From: Elusimicrobiota bacterium
GTDB taxonomy: Bacteria > Elusimicrobiota > Elusimicrobia > F11
DNA: 5,117 bases
Assembly (NCBI GenBank): GCA_022709485.1
Contig: JAKLIS010000130.1
Coordinates: forward strand, 1-5,117
Reading direction: 5' to 3'
Translations under genes and position numbers: made by a program
Notes under the pieces: generated by a model
What the model was told of the DNA's origin: nothing
What the model saw: the letters and a program-made list of their open reading frames with translations, nothing else
The model's database searches: none
Part shown: one piece after another, positions 5,081 to 5,117 of the stretch
How positions within the stretch are numbered: the first letter of the stretch is position 1
Layout: the number at the start of each line of letters is the position of its first letter

Positions 5081-5117
5081 ATGGAACAACCAGAGCCCGT
5101 TCAGAAAGAAGAACCTT
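5081..5117 (+). CDS. Start of a possible next gene, product unknown (3' truncated)
   Basis: ATG lies 8 bases after the panD stop and opens a frame running to the window edge, reading MEQPEPVQKEEP. The acidic, proline-rich start is uninformative. No Shine-Dalgarno precedes it, so it would depend on readthrough from panD or may start elsewhere. Close spacing in the same direction makes it a plausible operon partner. Confidence 0.4.
   Translation, partial: MEQPEPVQKEEP

Overview
The window looks like a piece of an uncultivated, mid-GC Gram-negative-type bacterium, probably from a metagenome assembly. Coding is dense and on the + strand, genes overlap by ATGA/GTGA, and a nested CCTGCC/GGCAGG palindrome of a kind I associate with candidate-phylum genomes (Omnitrophota/Elusimicrobiota-like) lies in the largest gap. 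The lineage guess is weak.

Layout. (1) Bases 1-136 are about 68% GC and encode, on the - strand, an unmistakable internal piece of an FAD-linked oxidase/Fe-S protein. The piece stops abruptly at an 8-base palindrome (CCAATTGG, 133-140). It most likely comes from another genome (chimeric assembly) or marks a recent rearrangement. (2) Bases 137-3491 hold four tightly packed + strand genes: a coiled-coil/LysM protein with a lost 5' end, a soluble histidine-kinase-like protein, a membrane protein joining a receiver-like domain to an extracytoplasmic beta-propeller, and a PilZ c-di-GMP-binding protein. Neighbours overlap by 4 bp or abut, so they are almost certainly one operon. (3) A 103-bp gap with a plausible sigma70-type promoter precedes a DUF502 membrane protein and an overlapping DUF3185 small membrane protein. 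(4) A 249-bp gap holds a GC-rich bulged hairpin and the nested palindrome. (5) panD (aspartate 1-decarboxylase) follows, then the first 12 codons of another possible gene.

The main point of interest is the four-gene operon. The kinase-like protein has Asn where the phospho-accepting His should be, plus a damaged G2 box. The receiver-like domain of the next protein has lost the acidic pair, the phospho-accepting Asp, the Thr and the Lys. Both halves of a two-component pair therefore look catalytically dead in the same way, yet both are intact, full-length and translationally coupled. The receiver-like domain is tethered through one membrane helix to a propeller outside the cytoplasm, and a PilZ protein with intact c-di-GMP motifs follows. 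My reading is a membrane signalling or scaffolding complex that works by protein contact and ligand binding rather than phosphotransfer. That is inference from motif loss and gene order.
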